Origin: Dendrophyllia cribrosa
Lineage: Eukaryota; Cnidaria; Anthozoa; Scleractinia; Dendrophylliidae
Direction of reading: 5' to 3'
Assembly (NCBI GenBank): GCA_024195265.1
Contig: JAJLRJ010000010.1
Coordinates: 11,570,154 to 11,634,153 of the forward strand
DNA length: 64,000 nucleotides
A model generated the notes under the pieces. That model saw only the letters and a program-made list of their open reading frames with translations. It ran no database searches and had not been told where the DNA came from. The position numbers and the translations under genes are program-made. Positions within the stretch are counted from its first letter, which is position 1; each line of letters begins with the position of its first letter. Of this stretch, positions 47,152 to 55,078 are shown one piece after another.

Positions 47152-50100
47152 TTACTCCAGTCTCCAATGCCCCAAAGCCAGCGTGTTAATTCCATTTTCC
47201 TGAATCACAACTTTGTCATCATTGGCAGATAACGCAATCTTGCTCATGTTTTCCGTGAACAAATGGTGGTCCCTGCTGCGAAATACACTTTGTTTTCTGA
47301 TTTGCGTTTGTTTTGTTTTCAAGCATTTCACGAAGTTTGCATGTCTCAAACTCTTTTTGATCATGCATTTTTTTACTCCTTTTGCTTTTTGTTTTCCAAT
47401 AGTTTCTGCGTTCTCCTCAATCAGGAAAGAATATAGTTTCGGTTTCAGGGCAACAAATTCTTTCAGCATTGCGCCCCCGCATTCATCTTTCATCAGCCCA
47501 ATCTTTTTCTTGTTTTCTTTCACAATTGGCATTCCATTCAACACAGCTGGGTGATCTTTGGGAAAGTCATTTGTGTCAAACCACTCTGGCACATCTTTCG
47601 CAATATCCGCAAAGAAATCTTCTGTTTCAATCTCCAACACCAAAGAATCTGTGTCAGTATATAGGACAGAACATTTTTCCCACTTTTTCTTCACATACCC
47701 ATAATGGAAGTTATACATCAAAGTTTTGGACAGATCCAAGATTGACATCCCAGCGAAGATGGGTTTATTTATGACCACTCGCGTTTTCCGCATCTTGATC
47801 GCAATTAAAAATTCATCGAAAATCTTCACGTCTGCGAAGTTGGGTTTGTTAATCAGTTTTTCTGCCCTTTCAACATCTTTCACCAGTTCAATGGAAACTC
47901 GTTTTCTCAAGTTTTCCATGGTTTTCCCAAATACGGAGTTGTTCATCAGCTTGAAGAAATCTTTTTCAAATGCATTTTGTCCTTTTGCTCTCAGGGCTGT
48001 GTTTTTATCAATGTAACATTTCATGAAAGGTCTTTCTTTGAATTTAATGCCTCTTTTCACTTTTTTCAGTTTCATTCCCAGGGAAAGAAAGAGTTTTAAA
48101 TTTTCTCCATGCAACACCATGCCTTCTTTATCCCCCAGATTTTGTGTTAACTTAGACACTTTACCCAACATCAAAATTTCTGGAGCCAGGGGAAAATCAT
48201 TATGGTCGTCGTGCAGTTCTTTGGGATAAATGAGATCAACTTCAAGAATGCAACCAATTCCTTCTTCATTCACAAAGTTTTCCCAGTTTTGCAATTCATC
48301 TTCTTCCAGCCATTGGAATTCTCTAACTGGAAGAGGCTGCGACATTGCCCACCCATAAAGGTTGTTTGCATCCAAATAAACCAGAAAACTGGAAGCTTGA
48401 TCGGGGTTGAAATCTTTCAAATATTTATTGTTTGCTTTTGCAAATCGCTTGAATACATTTGCGTTTCCTCCTCTGATCCCTTTTTCAATCATCAACAACA
48501 TATCCACATCTCCCAGAAGTTCCAATTCCACCCCCGTCATTTTCAACATTGCATCCCAAGCCATTCCGGGGGCAGTGAAGAAGTGAGCTGGATCCAATCC
48601 ATAGTTTTCTTCACAAAGTTTTCCGAAACTTTCTATGACATCGGCAAGCAGCAACACATCAGTTTTCAAATAAAGATCGTGGAATTCTCCCATGTTTTTC
48701 ATCTCAAATTCTTCCCAGACTTTCTGGGCGTGTTGAAAATCTGCATCTTTCACTTTCTCCTGATTTAATCGGGAGAAAAAAGCGGTTTTCTTTGGTAGTT
48801 TTTTCTCAAATTTATCAAACCCATCCATGAATTCATAGGGATAAACTCCTTTTCGGCATACCAACTCGCTGCGTTCTCCAAAAAATCTGGTGGTTTCTTT
48901 CAGTTCTTCTTTAGGAAGATTCTTCACCAGCGATGCCAATCCCACCAGCGTGAATTTAAAGGAATCCAGAAATCGAATTTCATGTTTCACAGCGATTTCT
49001 GTCCATTCTCCTCTCACCCATTTCCATTCTTTTTTCAACTCAAACTTCAGGGAGAAAGAAATATATTTCTCTTCGTTGTTGGGGATGCATGCCACGCTTA
49101 AAACTTCATCCACTGTTCCCAAACTCCGCACAAAAAGATGTGCGTCATAATTTTGGAGATTGTGGAAAAACACAGGGGTGAATTTTGGCCGCTGAAACTT
49201 TCTGTTGCAAGATTTGTGCGCTGCCCCCCTGAATTTTCCAGTGAAATGGCAGTGATCTCTGACTTTAAACAGTTCATCTTCTCCGAATTCTCCTCGGCAC
49301 AACCAACACATTGTGGCTTCTCGAAATGATTTCCATTCTTGGTTGGTCAGGGGAAACATTTTCTTTTTCTTCAAACTCAGTTGAGCTTGTTTTGCATGGA
49401 AAATCAATTCCCGAATGAAATTTCTGGGAAGTTCTTCATTTTCATCTTTTGCTCTTTTCAACACGGGTTCCATTTGCAAAAATGGGGAAACGAGATGAAA
49501 CGCAAATCCACAGGGAATATGCTCGTGAGTTTTCTGAGTATTCTTTCCCAAATCACCACTTGTGGGTTTCAGAATGGATTCAAAATCTGCATAACCTACA
49601 ACTGGCACATGCAACATCTTTTGAAAGTTTTGGAAAGAGCATGTACCTCCTGGAACTTCAATCTTTGTCGCCTCAAATTCTCCGCAAATAACTTTATGTT
49701 TCTTCAAACTTTCCACGCTGGGAAATGAATTGAGGCATCTTTTACAGAAAAATCTTTCATGCCCATTGCGTGAAACTTGAGAGGCTGCAAGGTGAGAGAA
49801 ATTCTTCACCAGGCAAAAGTGAGTTTTGAATTCATTTTTCAGCAGAATCAAATCCACATGGCGTTCTTTTTCTTCCTCGGATATCCTCAGGGGAAAAACA
49901 GATCCATTCCAGCCAAAAACATTCACTGAAATTTCAGCATTTCTTTTCTCAAATTGTTTGATTGCTGTCACGGCCATGGGGAATTTACAACCATCCCAAT
50001 TAAATTCTTCTGCTTGTTGTCGTAAAGCTGGTGTGATTCTTTCCGGATGGGACGCAACCATATTACATGCTCTGGCAATGCACCATTTGAAGCACATGTC

Positions 50101-50937
50101 ATCTTCATTTTTCATGTTGATCACAGCTTTCTTGTTCCCCAAGTCTGGAGGCAAAGCAATCCAAGAAGACCCTCGCAGTGGCTTCCAGCGCACAAAATGA
50201 ATTTCTAAACGAATTACTTTTTCAAACACCCAATTACTTCCCCTGCGATTGAAGTTTTCCAAAATTTCAATCATTTCTCTCCCCATTTCATCAACAATCT
50301 CAACGTTGTTCCTCAAATTCTTTTTCTGTTGGGAATGGAAAAATGGTGTATCAATTATTTCCTCGCCAGAAGCCCAACTGGTTTGGGACATCTCTACAAC
50401 CAAAATGCATTTCACTTTTGTTTGTGGATTTGCTTGAAGGAGTTTGATAATTTGCCATCTTGCTTTTTGGAGAAAATCTTGGGGAGTTGGGGAATCATCT
50501 CCTTGAATGACAAATTGTTTCGCGAATCCTTTTAAAGCGGATTTTCCTTCTTCCACAACCAACCTTTGTTCCCACAATTCTTTGGTTTGTTTTTTCAATC
50601 TTTCAACTGCAGGATTTGATCTTCTCCTAATTTCCACATCATCTACATTTTCCAGCCAAGTCAACCAATCTGAAATCGTTTCTGTTTGTTTTTTTATTAC
50701 TTTGGGAATGGTTTTTATAGGTCTTCTTTTCACAATCACTTTTCTTCTTTCCGGAATCAAAATAGGCACCTGTATTTTTTTATTTTTCCAATTCAGGGGG
50801 TTTTTCTGAGTTGTTTTTCCACCTCCAGTCCATAGATTTTCAATTAAAAAGTCCACCAGGTCATCTTTCTTCATTCGAGACCACCCCCGCAATCCAGATG
50901 ATTGCGCAAATGTTTTCCATGCAGCTAAAGTTGACAT
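47152..50937 (-). CDS. PolB: Protein-primed DNA polymerase, family B (pPolB)
   Basis: Replicates the linear element by protein priming. The 1261-residue product has, in order: a SAP-like N-terminus ('LRGWSRMKKDDLVDFLIENL', about 16-35), a C2H2 finger ('FFCKRC' with 'KKHKVIC', about 397-420), the 3'-5' exonuclease motif Exo I ('YADFES', about 449), a Cys/His cluster ('CWLCRGEF'...'DHCHFTG'), Exo II ('NLQNYDAHLF', about 596), Exo III ('TDVLLLADV', about 760), motif A ('YLDANNLYGWAM', about 854), motif B ('FKLMNNSVFGK', about 1000) and motif C ('YTDTDS', about 1094). All catalytic motifs look intact and the frame is open, so this is the best preserved gene here. The start is TTTAAAATG, 36 bp from the divergent helix-turn-helix gene. 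Confidence 0.95.
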   Translation of the reverse strand: MSTLAAWKTFAQSSGLRGWSRMKKDDLVDFLIENLWTGGGKTTQKNPLNWKNKKIQVPILIPERRKVIVKRRPIKTIPKVIKKQTETISDWLTWLENVDDVEIRRRSNPAVERLKKQTKELWEQRLVVEEGKSALKGFAKQFVIQGDDSPTPQDFLQKARWQIIKLLQANPQTKVKCILVVEMSQTSWASGEEIIDTPFFHSQQKKNLRNNVEIVDEMGREMIEILENFNRRGSNWVFEKVIRLEIHFVRWKPLRGSSWIALPPDLGNKKAVINMKNEDDMCFKWCIARACNMVASHPERITPALRQQAEEFNWDGCKFPMAVTAIKQFEKRNAEISVNVFGWNGSVFPLRISEEEKERHVDLILLKNEFKTHFCLVKNFSHLAASQVSRNGHERFFCKRCLNSFPSVESLKKHKVICGEFEATKIEVPGGTCSFQNFQKMLHVPVVGYADFESILKPTSGDLGKNTQKTHEHIPCGFAFHLVSPFLQMEPVLKRAKDENEELPRNFIRELIFHAKQAQLSLKKKKMFPLTNQEWKSFREATMCWLCRGEFGEDELFKVRDHCHFTGKFRGAAHKSCNRKFQRPKFTPVFFHNLQNYDAHLFVRSLGTVDEVLSVACIPNNEEKYISFSLKFELKKEWKWVRGEWTEIAVKHEIRFLDSFKFTLVGLASLVKNLPKEELKETTRFFGERSELVCRKGVYPYEFMDGFDKFEKKLPKKTAFFSRLNQEKVKDADFQHAQKVWEEFEMKNMGEFHDLYLKTDVLLLADVIESFGKLCEENYGLDPAHFFTAPGMAWDAMLKMTGVELELLGDVDMLLMIEKGIRGGNANVFKRFAKANNKYLKDFNPDQASSFLVYLDANNLYGWAMSQPLPVREFQWLEEDELQNWENFVNEEGIGCILEVDLIYPKELHDDHNDFPLAPEILMLGKVSKLTQNLGDKEGMVLHGENLKLFLSLGMKLKKVKRGIKFKERPFMKCYIDKNTALRAKGQNAFEKDFFKLMNNSVFGKTMENLRKRVSIELVKDVERAEKLINKPNFADVKIFDEFLIAIKMRKTRVVINKPIFAGMSILDLSKTLMYNFHYGYVKKKWEKCSVLYTDTDSLVLEIETEDFFADIAKDVPEWFDTNDFPKDHPAVLNGMPIVKENKKKIGLMKDECGGAMLKEFVALKPKLYSFLIEENAETIGKQKAKGVKKCMIKKSLRHANFVKCLKTKQTQIRKQSVFRSRDHHLFTENMSKIALSANDDKVVIQENGINTLALGHWRLE

Positions 50938-50973
50938 TTTAAATGGGGAAAAAAGATTTTTTCTCTATTTAAA
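50938..50973. promoter_or_regulatory. 36-bp divergent initiation region
   Basis: PolB (minus) and the helix-turn-helix ORF (plus) start from ATGs only 36 bp apart. Both are preceded by TTTAAA, giving mirrored TTTAAAATG at each side. Two start-associated signals must share this short AT-rich spacer. A promoter role is inferred. Confidence 0.5.
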
Positions 50974-51463
50974 ATGAAGTTTTCAATCCAAGAAGAAGGA
51001 AAAGAAAAGCAAATATTTTTCACATTCAAAGAAGCCAGTGAACAAACTGGACTTCCCTCAAAAACGATTTTACGAGTTCTCAAATCAGGCAACATCAAAT
51101 ATTTCAGAAGAGCCGATAAAAAAAACCTTTTGGATTCAGGAGGAAGAAGAATCACCATTTATCCAGATTGATGGAGAAGATTTTTTCACCGCAGAGGAAA
51201 TTCAGGAAAGATTTGGGTTGTCACGCACAGTTTTTTTCAATCAACTCTGTAAGAAAAAAACTCATTTTCTGGATTCAATTGAAAAATCTCATGAAGTCAC
51301 TTGGGCATCTCCCAGACTGGAGAAATTTATCAATCTCATGAGAGTGAAAGCTGCGGATGAAAAATATATGCATGCTCGTGCAAGAAAAGGAATCTCCAAA
51401 GTTTTCTCAAACATTCAGGCTGATATGAACAAATGCACTGAAAATATGCAAGCCACGTTTTGA
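50974..51463 (+). pseudogene. Helix-turn-helix protein, frameshifted (two modules)
   Basis: The frame from ATG 50974 encodes one DNA-binding-type module ('FTFKEASEQTGLPSKTILR' then 'LKSGNIKYF') and stops at 51171. A second frame, open to 51463, continues with a like module ('FFTAEEIQERFGLSRTVFF') and a helical tail. The frames differ by one base, and the natural switch point is the run of eight A at about 51117-51124, so a single-base length change there is the simplest explanation. The second ORF has no plausible start of its own. The modules resemble NUMOD1-like helix-turn-helix units and those of the protein at 53584. The role may be regulatory. Sequencing error in the homopolymer is also possible. 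Confidence 0.6.
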
Positions 51464-51486
51464 ATTTTTTATTCATTGGATAAAAA

Positions 51487-51756
51487 ATGAACAAAGAAAA
51501 ACTTTTTACAATCTAGGGGCAAGATTTCTATTCTGTGGAGGACATCAAAATTGCACTGGCTGAAATAAAAAATCATGCAACTTGGATTCATCCTAAATTT
51601 TACAAAGCATGTGGGTTGACGGAGGAAGAAATCGCATGGATGCATTGGGCTGAAATTGAAACCAACTTTCAGAAAGCTGTTGATATGGTAAATGGTTTTC
51701 TTCCAGTTAAAACTGAAGAAGATAAACAGTTTATAGAGAAATGGATTTGGAAATAA
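51487..51756 (+). pseudogene. Small unidentified ORF with amber stop at codon 10
   Basis: The only ATG in this frame (51487, preceded by AAAAA) is followed by nine codons and then TAG at 51514-51516. After that the frame is open to 51756 and encodes about 80 residues ('FYSVEDIKIALAEIKNHATW' and further, acidic, helical). There is no alternative ATG near the start of the open part. I read this as one gene of about 89 codons broken by a nonsense change. No family was recognised. It lies between the helix-turn-helix and SSB-like genes. Confidence 0.5.
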
Positions 51757-51782
51757 AATGATTTTTTATCTCCACCAAGAAA

Positions 51783-52421
51783 ATGAATCCCGAAAAAATT
51801 TCCATCCCCGATATCACTCTCCAAGAACCTCAAAAACGAACCTCTGGAAAGATTTCATATTGTCTTCTCCCATGTTCTCTCGATGACAAAAAACTTCAAC
51901 TGAAACTCCAAACAAAGTTTAAAATCTTTGCTCATGAAGGAGATTCTTTTTCATTGGGTATCAATCTCCCTGAAGAAAACATTCACTTTTTCCGTAAACT
52001 GGAAGCTCATCTTCGTTCAGCTGCAGTGAAAAAACGGGAGGAAGTGAAAAAACTTTCTCCATCTTTTGCTAAGTTTCATGCAGAAGATTTCTCTCTTTTG
52101 AAAACAGATAAATCTGAGCAGGAAAAGATCTTTGCAAAGATTTACCCCTCCAAAATCCCCAAAACAGCTTTCTCTTGTCGTTTTTGGGAGTTGGTTGATG
52201 GGAAGAAGAAAAAACCCATTCTGAAACAAAAAGAACTCATTGGCATGCCACTTTTTGGACAAGTTGTCTTTTCCATCAAACATCTTTTCTGCGGAAATGT
52301 TAAATCTATCACAGCGATTGTGGATGAAGTTCTTGTGGAGGAAATGGTTCAAACTGCCTCAGTTTTTGATGATTATGAAGATGAAAATGAGGATGAAAAA
52401 GATTCTCCTTCTTTAAAATGA
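51783..52421 (+). CDS. SSB-like acidic-tailed protein
   Basis: This 212-residue protein starts at ATG 51783 (AGAAAATG). The N-terminal two-thirds looks like mixed beta strands with several aromatic and basic residues ('KISYCLLP', 'FKIFAHEGDSFSLGINL'). A basic middle ('AAVKKREEVKKL') follows, and the C-terminus is strongly acidic ('DDYEDENEDEKD'). An acidic C-tail on a small beta-rich protein next to the polymerase gene is what viral single-stranded DNA-binding proteins look like (for example T7 gp2.5 in general layout). No family signature is certain, so the function is inference from layout and context. The frame is intact. Confidence 0.55.
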   Translation: MNPEKISIPDITLQEPQKRTSGKISYCLLPCSLDDKKLQLKLQTKFKIFAHEGDSFSLGINLPEENIHFFRKLEAHLRSAAVKKREEVKKLSPSFAKFHAEDFSLLKTDKSEQEKIFAKIYPSKIPKTAFSCRFWELVDGKKKKPILKQKELIGMPLFGQVVFSIKHLFCGNVKSITAIVDEVLVEEMVQTASVFDDYEDENEDEKDSPSLK

Positions 52422-52426
52422 ACTTC

Positions 52427-52717
52427 ATGGACTGATTTACTGGCAGTGAATTTAATTGTTTACAAGTATTTGATCTCAACTGGACAGTGAATAGTTTTCA
52501 AGGTAACAAAGAAGAAAACGATCTACTTGCTGAAAAATATCTCAAAGCAAAGGAAATCGAGATAAAAATTCGCGATTTTCTCATCTCACTCACTCAAAGA
52601 TCTCCAGTAGAATCTTATGTGGAGGAAATAAAAAAAGCATGTGAGAATCTTATCACAATCAAAAAATACAGGGAGGCATGTGAGGATATGATGTACTTGC
52701 AAACTTACTTAGAATGA
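52427..52717 (+). pseudogene. Small helical ORF with stop at codon 3
   Basis: ATG 52427, six bases after the previous stop, is followed by GAC and then TGA at 52433-52435. The frame is then open to 52717 without another ATG until near its end. The open part encodes about 94 residues, mostly predicted helix ('NKEENDLLAEKYLKAKEIEI', 'YVEEIKKACENLITIKKYRE'). As with the gene at 51487, an early stop directly after the start suggests decay, or a start that is not ATG. No family was recognised. Confidence 0.45.
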
Positions 52718-52724
52718 TTTAATA

Positions 52725-53540
52725 TCTTGGATATTAAATCTAGAATTCCTGCTAAAAATTTTAGCAGAAAATCAAAATGAAGTTGTTCCTGCTAAAAATT
52801 TTAGCAGAACATAAATAATATTTCTGCTAAAAATCTAACAGAATATTTCTTTATTTCACAAGGAAGTTCCTTCAGGGTAAAAAAAATAAAAATAAAAAGA
52901 ATTTCAAAATCAAAATCCAAAAACAGATTATTTTCCGGAGAAAAATCAAATCAAAAATGAAGTTGTTCTGCTAAAAATTTTAGCAGAAAATCAAAAATGT
53001 TTCTGCTAAAATCTGGAGCAGAAAAACAAAAGTTGCTCCTGCTAAAATTCTTAGCAGAAAACAAATAATGTTTCTGCTGAAAATCTAACAGAATATTTCT
53101 TTATTTCATCAAAAAGTTCCTTCAGGGTAAAAAAAATAAAAATAAAAAGAATTTCAAAATCAAAATCCAAAAACAGATTATTTTCCAGAGAAAAATGAAA
53201 TCAAAAATGAAGATGTTCTGCTAAAAATTTTAGCAGAACATCAAAAATGTTTCTGCTAAAAATCTAACAGAATATTTCTTTATTTCACAAGGAAGTTCCT
53301 TCAGGGTAAAAAAAATAAAAATAAAAAGAATTTCAAAATCACAATCCAAAAACAGATTATTTTCCGGAGAAAAATCAAATCAAAAATGAAGTTGTTCTGT
53401 TAAATTTTCAACAGAAAATAATGTTTCTGCTAAAAATTTTAGCAGAAATCTTTTCAGAAAATCTTCTCCCAGAAAAAAAAATCTGGAGCAGAAAACTTCT
53501 CCAGAAAACTTCTCCAGAAAACTTCTCCAGAAAACTTTGA
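52725..53540. repeat. Palindrome-rich repeat block
   Basis: About 0.8 kb without a gene. It carries five exact copies of the 19-bp palindrome CTGCTAAAAATTTTAGCAG (52749, 52789, 52968, 53219, 53427) plus several decayed forms ('ctgctaaaaatctaacag', 'ctgctaaaattcttagcag'). Three copies of a longer unit start 'gaatatttctttatttca' at 52841, 53091 and 53270, each with 'gttccttcagggtaaaaaaa' and 'acagattattttcc'. At 53483-53536 a short tandem 'aaaacttctccag' follows. It separates the early-type genes from the rest and could be an origin, a protein-binding array, or a terminator/insulator. Confidence 0.85.
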
Positions 53541-53583
53541 GAACATTCTTGTGGTTTTTTTCATTTTTTTGACACCTATCAAA

Positions 53584-54492
53584 ATGTGGGTTTTAATCGA
53601 CGCGTTGACAAAACAACGTCTCAGTTCAAGATTTGCTGCACAGGCGGCTCTTGCAAGATTTATGAAGATCGCTCCAAGGGTTCTCAACAAAGCAATAAAT
53701 GAAGGGAGAAATGTTTTCACTTTCAAAGATAAAAAAGTTCTGGTCGCAAATCAAAATGAAGATCGATTTTCTGTTCATAATTCTCTTGCTGAACCACCCC
53801 TGAAAACTTTTGAAACAATGGCTGAGATGGCTCAGTGGATTGGCGTGTCTCGTCAAGCAATCTATGCCGCGTTCAATCGGTTTGTTGAAAAACGTTTCGT
53901 CAAGAAAGACGGGAAGAAATTATTCCTATCCAGAACCTTTGATAAAGGACAGTTGACAGAACCATGGACGGAAGATGAAGCGCCAACTCCAAAGAAGATT
54001 CAGTCCATCCCCATCCGCATTTCATCATCGTCAACAACAACTATTTTCCCCAGTGTTTCAGCAGCTACAAAGGAACTTGGAATTGACTCAGGAACCATCC
54101 GTAATGCACTGAAAAGCGGGAGAAACACTTTCACCAGAAGAAGTGACGGAGAAAAATTCAAAGTGGAAAAACTTGAGGAGCCAAAGCTGGCATCTCTTCC
54201 TCCCAAACCTGCTCTCCAACCACTGGACGGTAATTTTGTTTTTTCTGATTCTATTTGGGATCAAGTGAAAGAAAACTTCAAGGGATTCACTTCAGCTGAG
54301 GATTTTGAAGAAGCGCCAGCAGAAAAAAATGGCCAAAACGTGATCTGTAATATGCGCTCAGGTGTGTGGTTTCGCGCGAAAGACTACTGGGATGTTCAAA
54401 AATGGTTTAAGAAGTATGGCTATGAATCTTATCCTGATTTAGAAGAGTATAAGGAGAATCTCTCAAGAGGGCAATGGACTTTTCATCCGTAA
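53584..54492 (+). CDS. Helix-turn-helix protein with three NUMOD1-like modules
   Basis: This 302-residue protein starts at ATG 53584 (ATCAAAATG). An upstream GTG gives an unlikely hydrophobic extension. It has three similar units: about 14-55 ('AAQAALARFMKIAPRVLNKA', ending 'FTFKDKKVLV'), 72-120 ('MAQWIGVSRQAIYAAFNRF') and 155-198 ('VSAATKELGIDSGTIRNALK', ending 'DGEKFKVEKL'). Each has the A-x3-G-(I/V)-x-R/S-x-x-I helix-turn-helix form with a short beta end seen in NUMOD1-type DNA-binding repeats. The C-terminus is Trp- and Tyr-rich ('WFRAKDYWDVQKWFKKYGYE') and may be a separate domain. It directly follows the palindrome block, so it may bind it (inference). It is related to the broken gene at 50974. 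Confidence 0.6.
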   Translation: MWVLIDALTKQRLSSRFAAQAALARFMKIAPRVLNKAINEGRNVFTFKDKKVLVANQNEDRFSVHNSLAEPPLKTFETMAEMAQWIGVSRQAIYAAFNRFVEKRFVKKDGKKLFLSRTFDKGQLTEPWTEDEAPTPKKIQSIPIRISSSSTTTIFPSVSAATKELGIDSGTIRNALKSGRNTFTRRSDGEKFKVEKLEEPKLASLPPKPALQPLDGNFVFSDSIWDQVKENFKGFTSAEDFEEAPAEKNGQNVICNMRSGVWFRAKDYWDVQKWFKKYGYESYPDLEEYKENLSRGQWTFHP

Positions 54493-54575
54493 AAATCATG
54501 CACTTCAGCGCCTGAACTGTGGACACGAACTACATTCATCAAGAACTGAGTTTTTCATTTCCCAGAAATGAAAAA

Positions 54576-55064
54576 TCACACAAATCGTTTTTCATATTTT
54601 TTCTCAAACTTTTCCAGATCTAATCCCAAATCAATCACAATCCCATCAATCGCTTCCATTGCTGGAAGAAATTCATTTCGATCAAATATTCCACTCCTCA
54701 AGGCAAAACGCAGATCAGTCAATGTTTTCTCGTAGGTTGTGAACGCGAACTTTGTCATTTCAATTTTGTTGTCATATTGCTTCATTTCATTCCCTGTTTT
54801 AATGATCAGTCCTGCACCTGAAATGACTCCCAAAATCACAGGATTCATTGTTACTCCTCCAGCAATTGCGCCAATCGCAACAAGAGCGGAAGATGTCAAA
54901 TTCACAAACAAATTCATTCGCTTGAAATGTTTGTGAGCTCTTTTCAAACACCAAAATCTTTTATGATAGAATCGGAAGAATTGCTTGATCTCTTCCAGTT
55001 TTTCTTCCCCAATGTTGGGGTCAATATGATTGAAACTGAAGATGTTTTGTTTGTCTGTTTTCAT
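54576..55064 (-). CDS. Small protein with two hydrophobic segments
   Basis: 162 residues from ATG 55064 (ACAAAATG). A further upstream ATG at 55082 overlaps the stop of the preceding spike gene and is less likely. It has an N-terminal amphipathic basic helix ('FRFYHKRFWCLKRAHKHFKR'), then two hydrophobic segments ('MNLFVNLTSSALVAIGAIAG', 'VILGVISGAGLIIK') separated by a short turn, then a helical charged C-terminus. The layout suggests a membrane hairpin protein, for instance virion-membrane or host-membrane active. I do not recognise a named family. It lies tail-to-tail with the helix-turn-helix gene and 14 bp downstream of the spike gene on the same strand. Confidence 0.65.
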   Translation of the reverse strand: MKTDKQNIFSFNHIDPNIGEEKLEEIKQFFRFYHKRFWCLKRAHKHFKRMNLFVNLTSSALVAIGAIAGGVTMNPVILGVISGAGLIIKTGNEMKQYDNKIEMTKFAFTTYEKTLTDLRFALRSGIFDRNEFLPAMEAIDGIVIDLGLDLEKFEKKYEKRFV

Positions 55065-55078
55065 TTTGTGAGAAGAAT

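Noticed and set aside
47469..50809. Many plus-strand ORFs opposite the polymerase
   Set aside because: They are antisense shadows of the 1261-codon PolB frame.
51110..51130. A AAA AAC heptamer as a -1 frameshift signal in the 50974 gene
   Set aside because: The register is right for slipping, but a -1 shift leads to the wrong frame. The downstream ORF needs the opposite shift, so an indel in the A run is the better explanation.
52725..53540. CRISPR-like array
   Set aside because: The repeated units are palindromes with irregular spacing and repeated spacers in a eukaryotic mobile element. There are no unique spacers of constant length and no cas genes.
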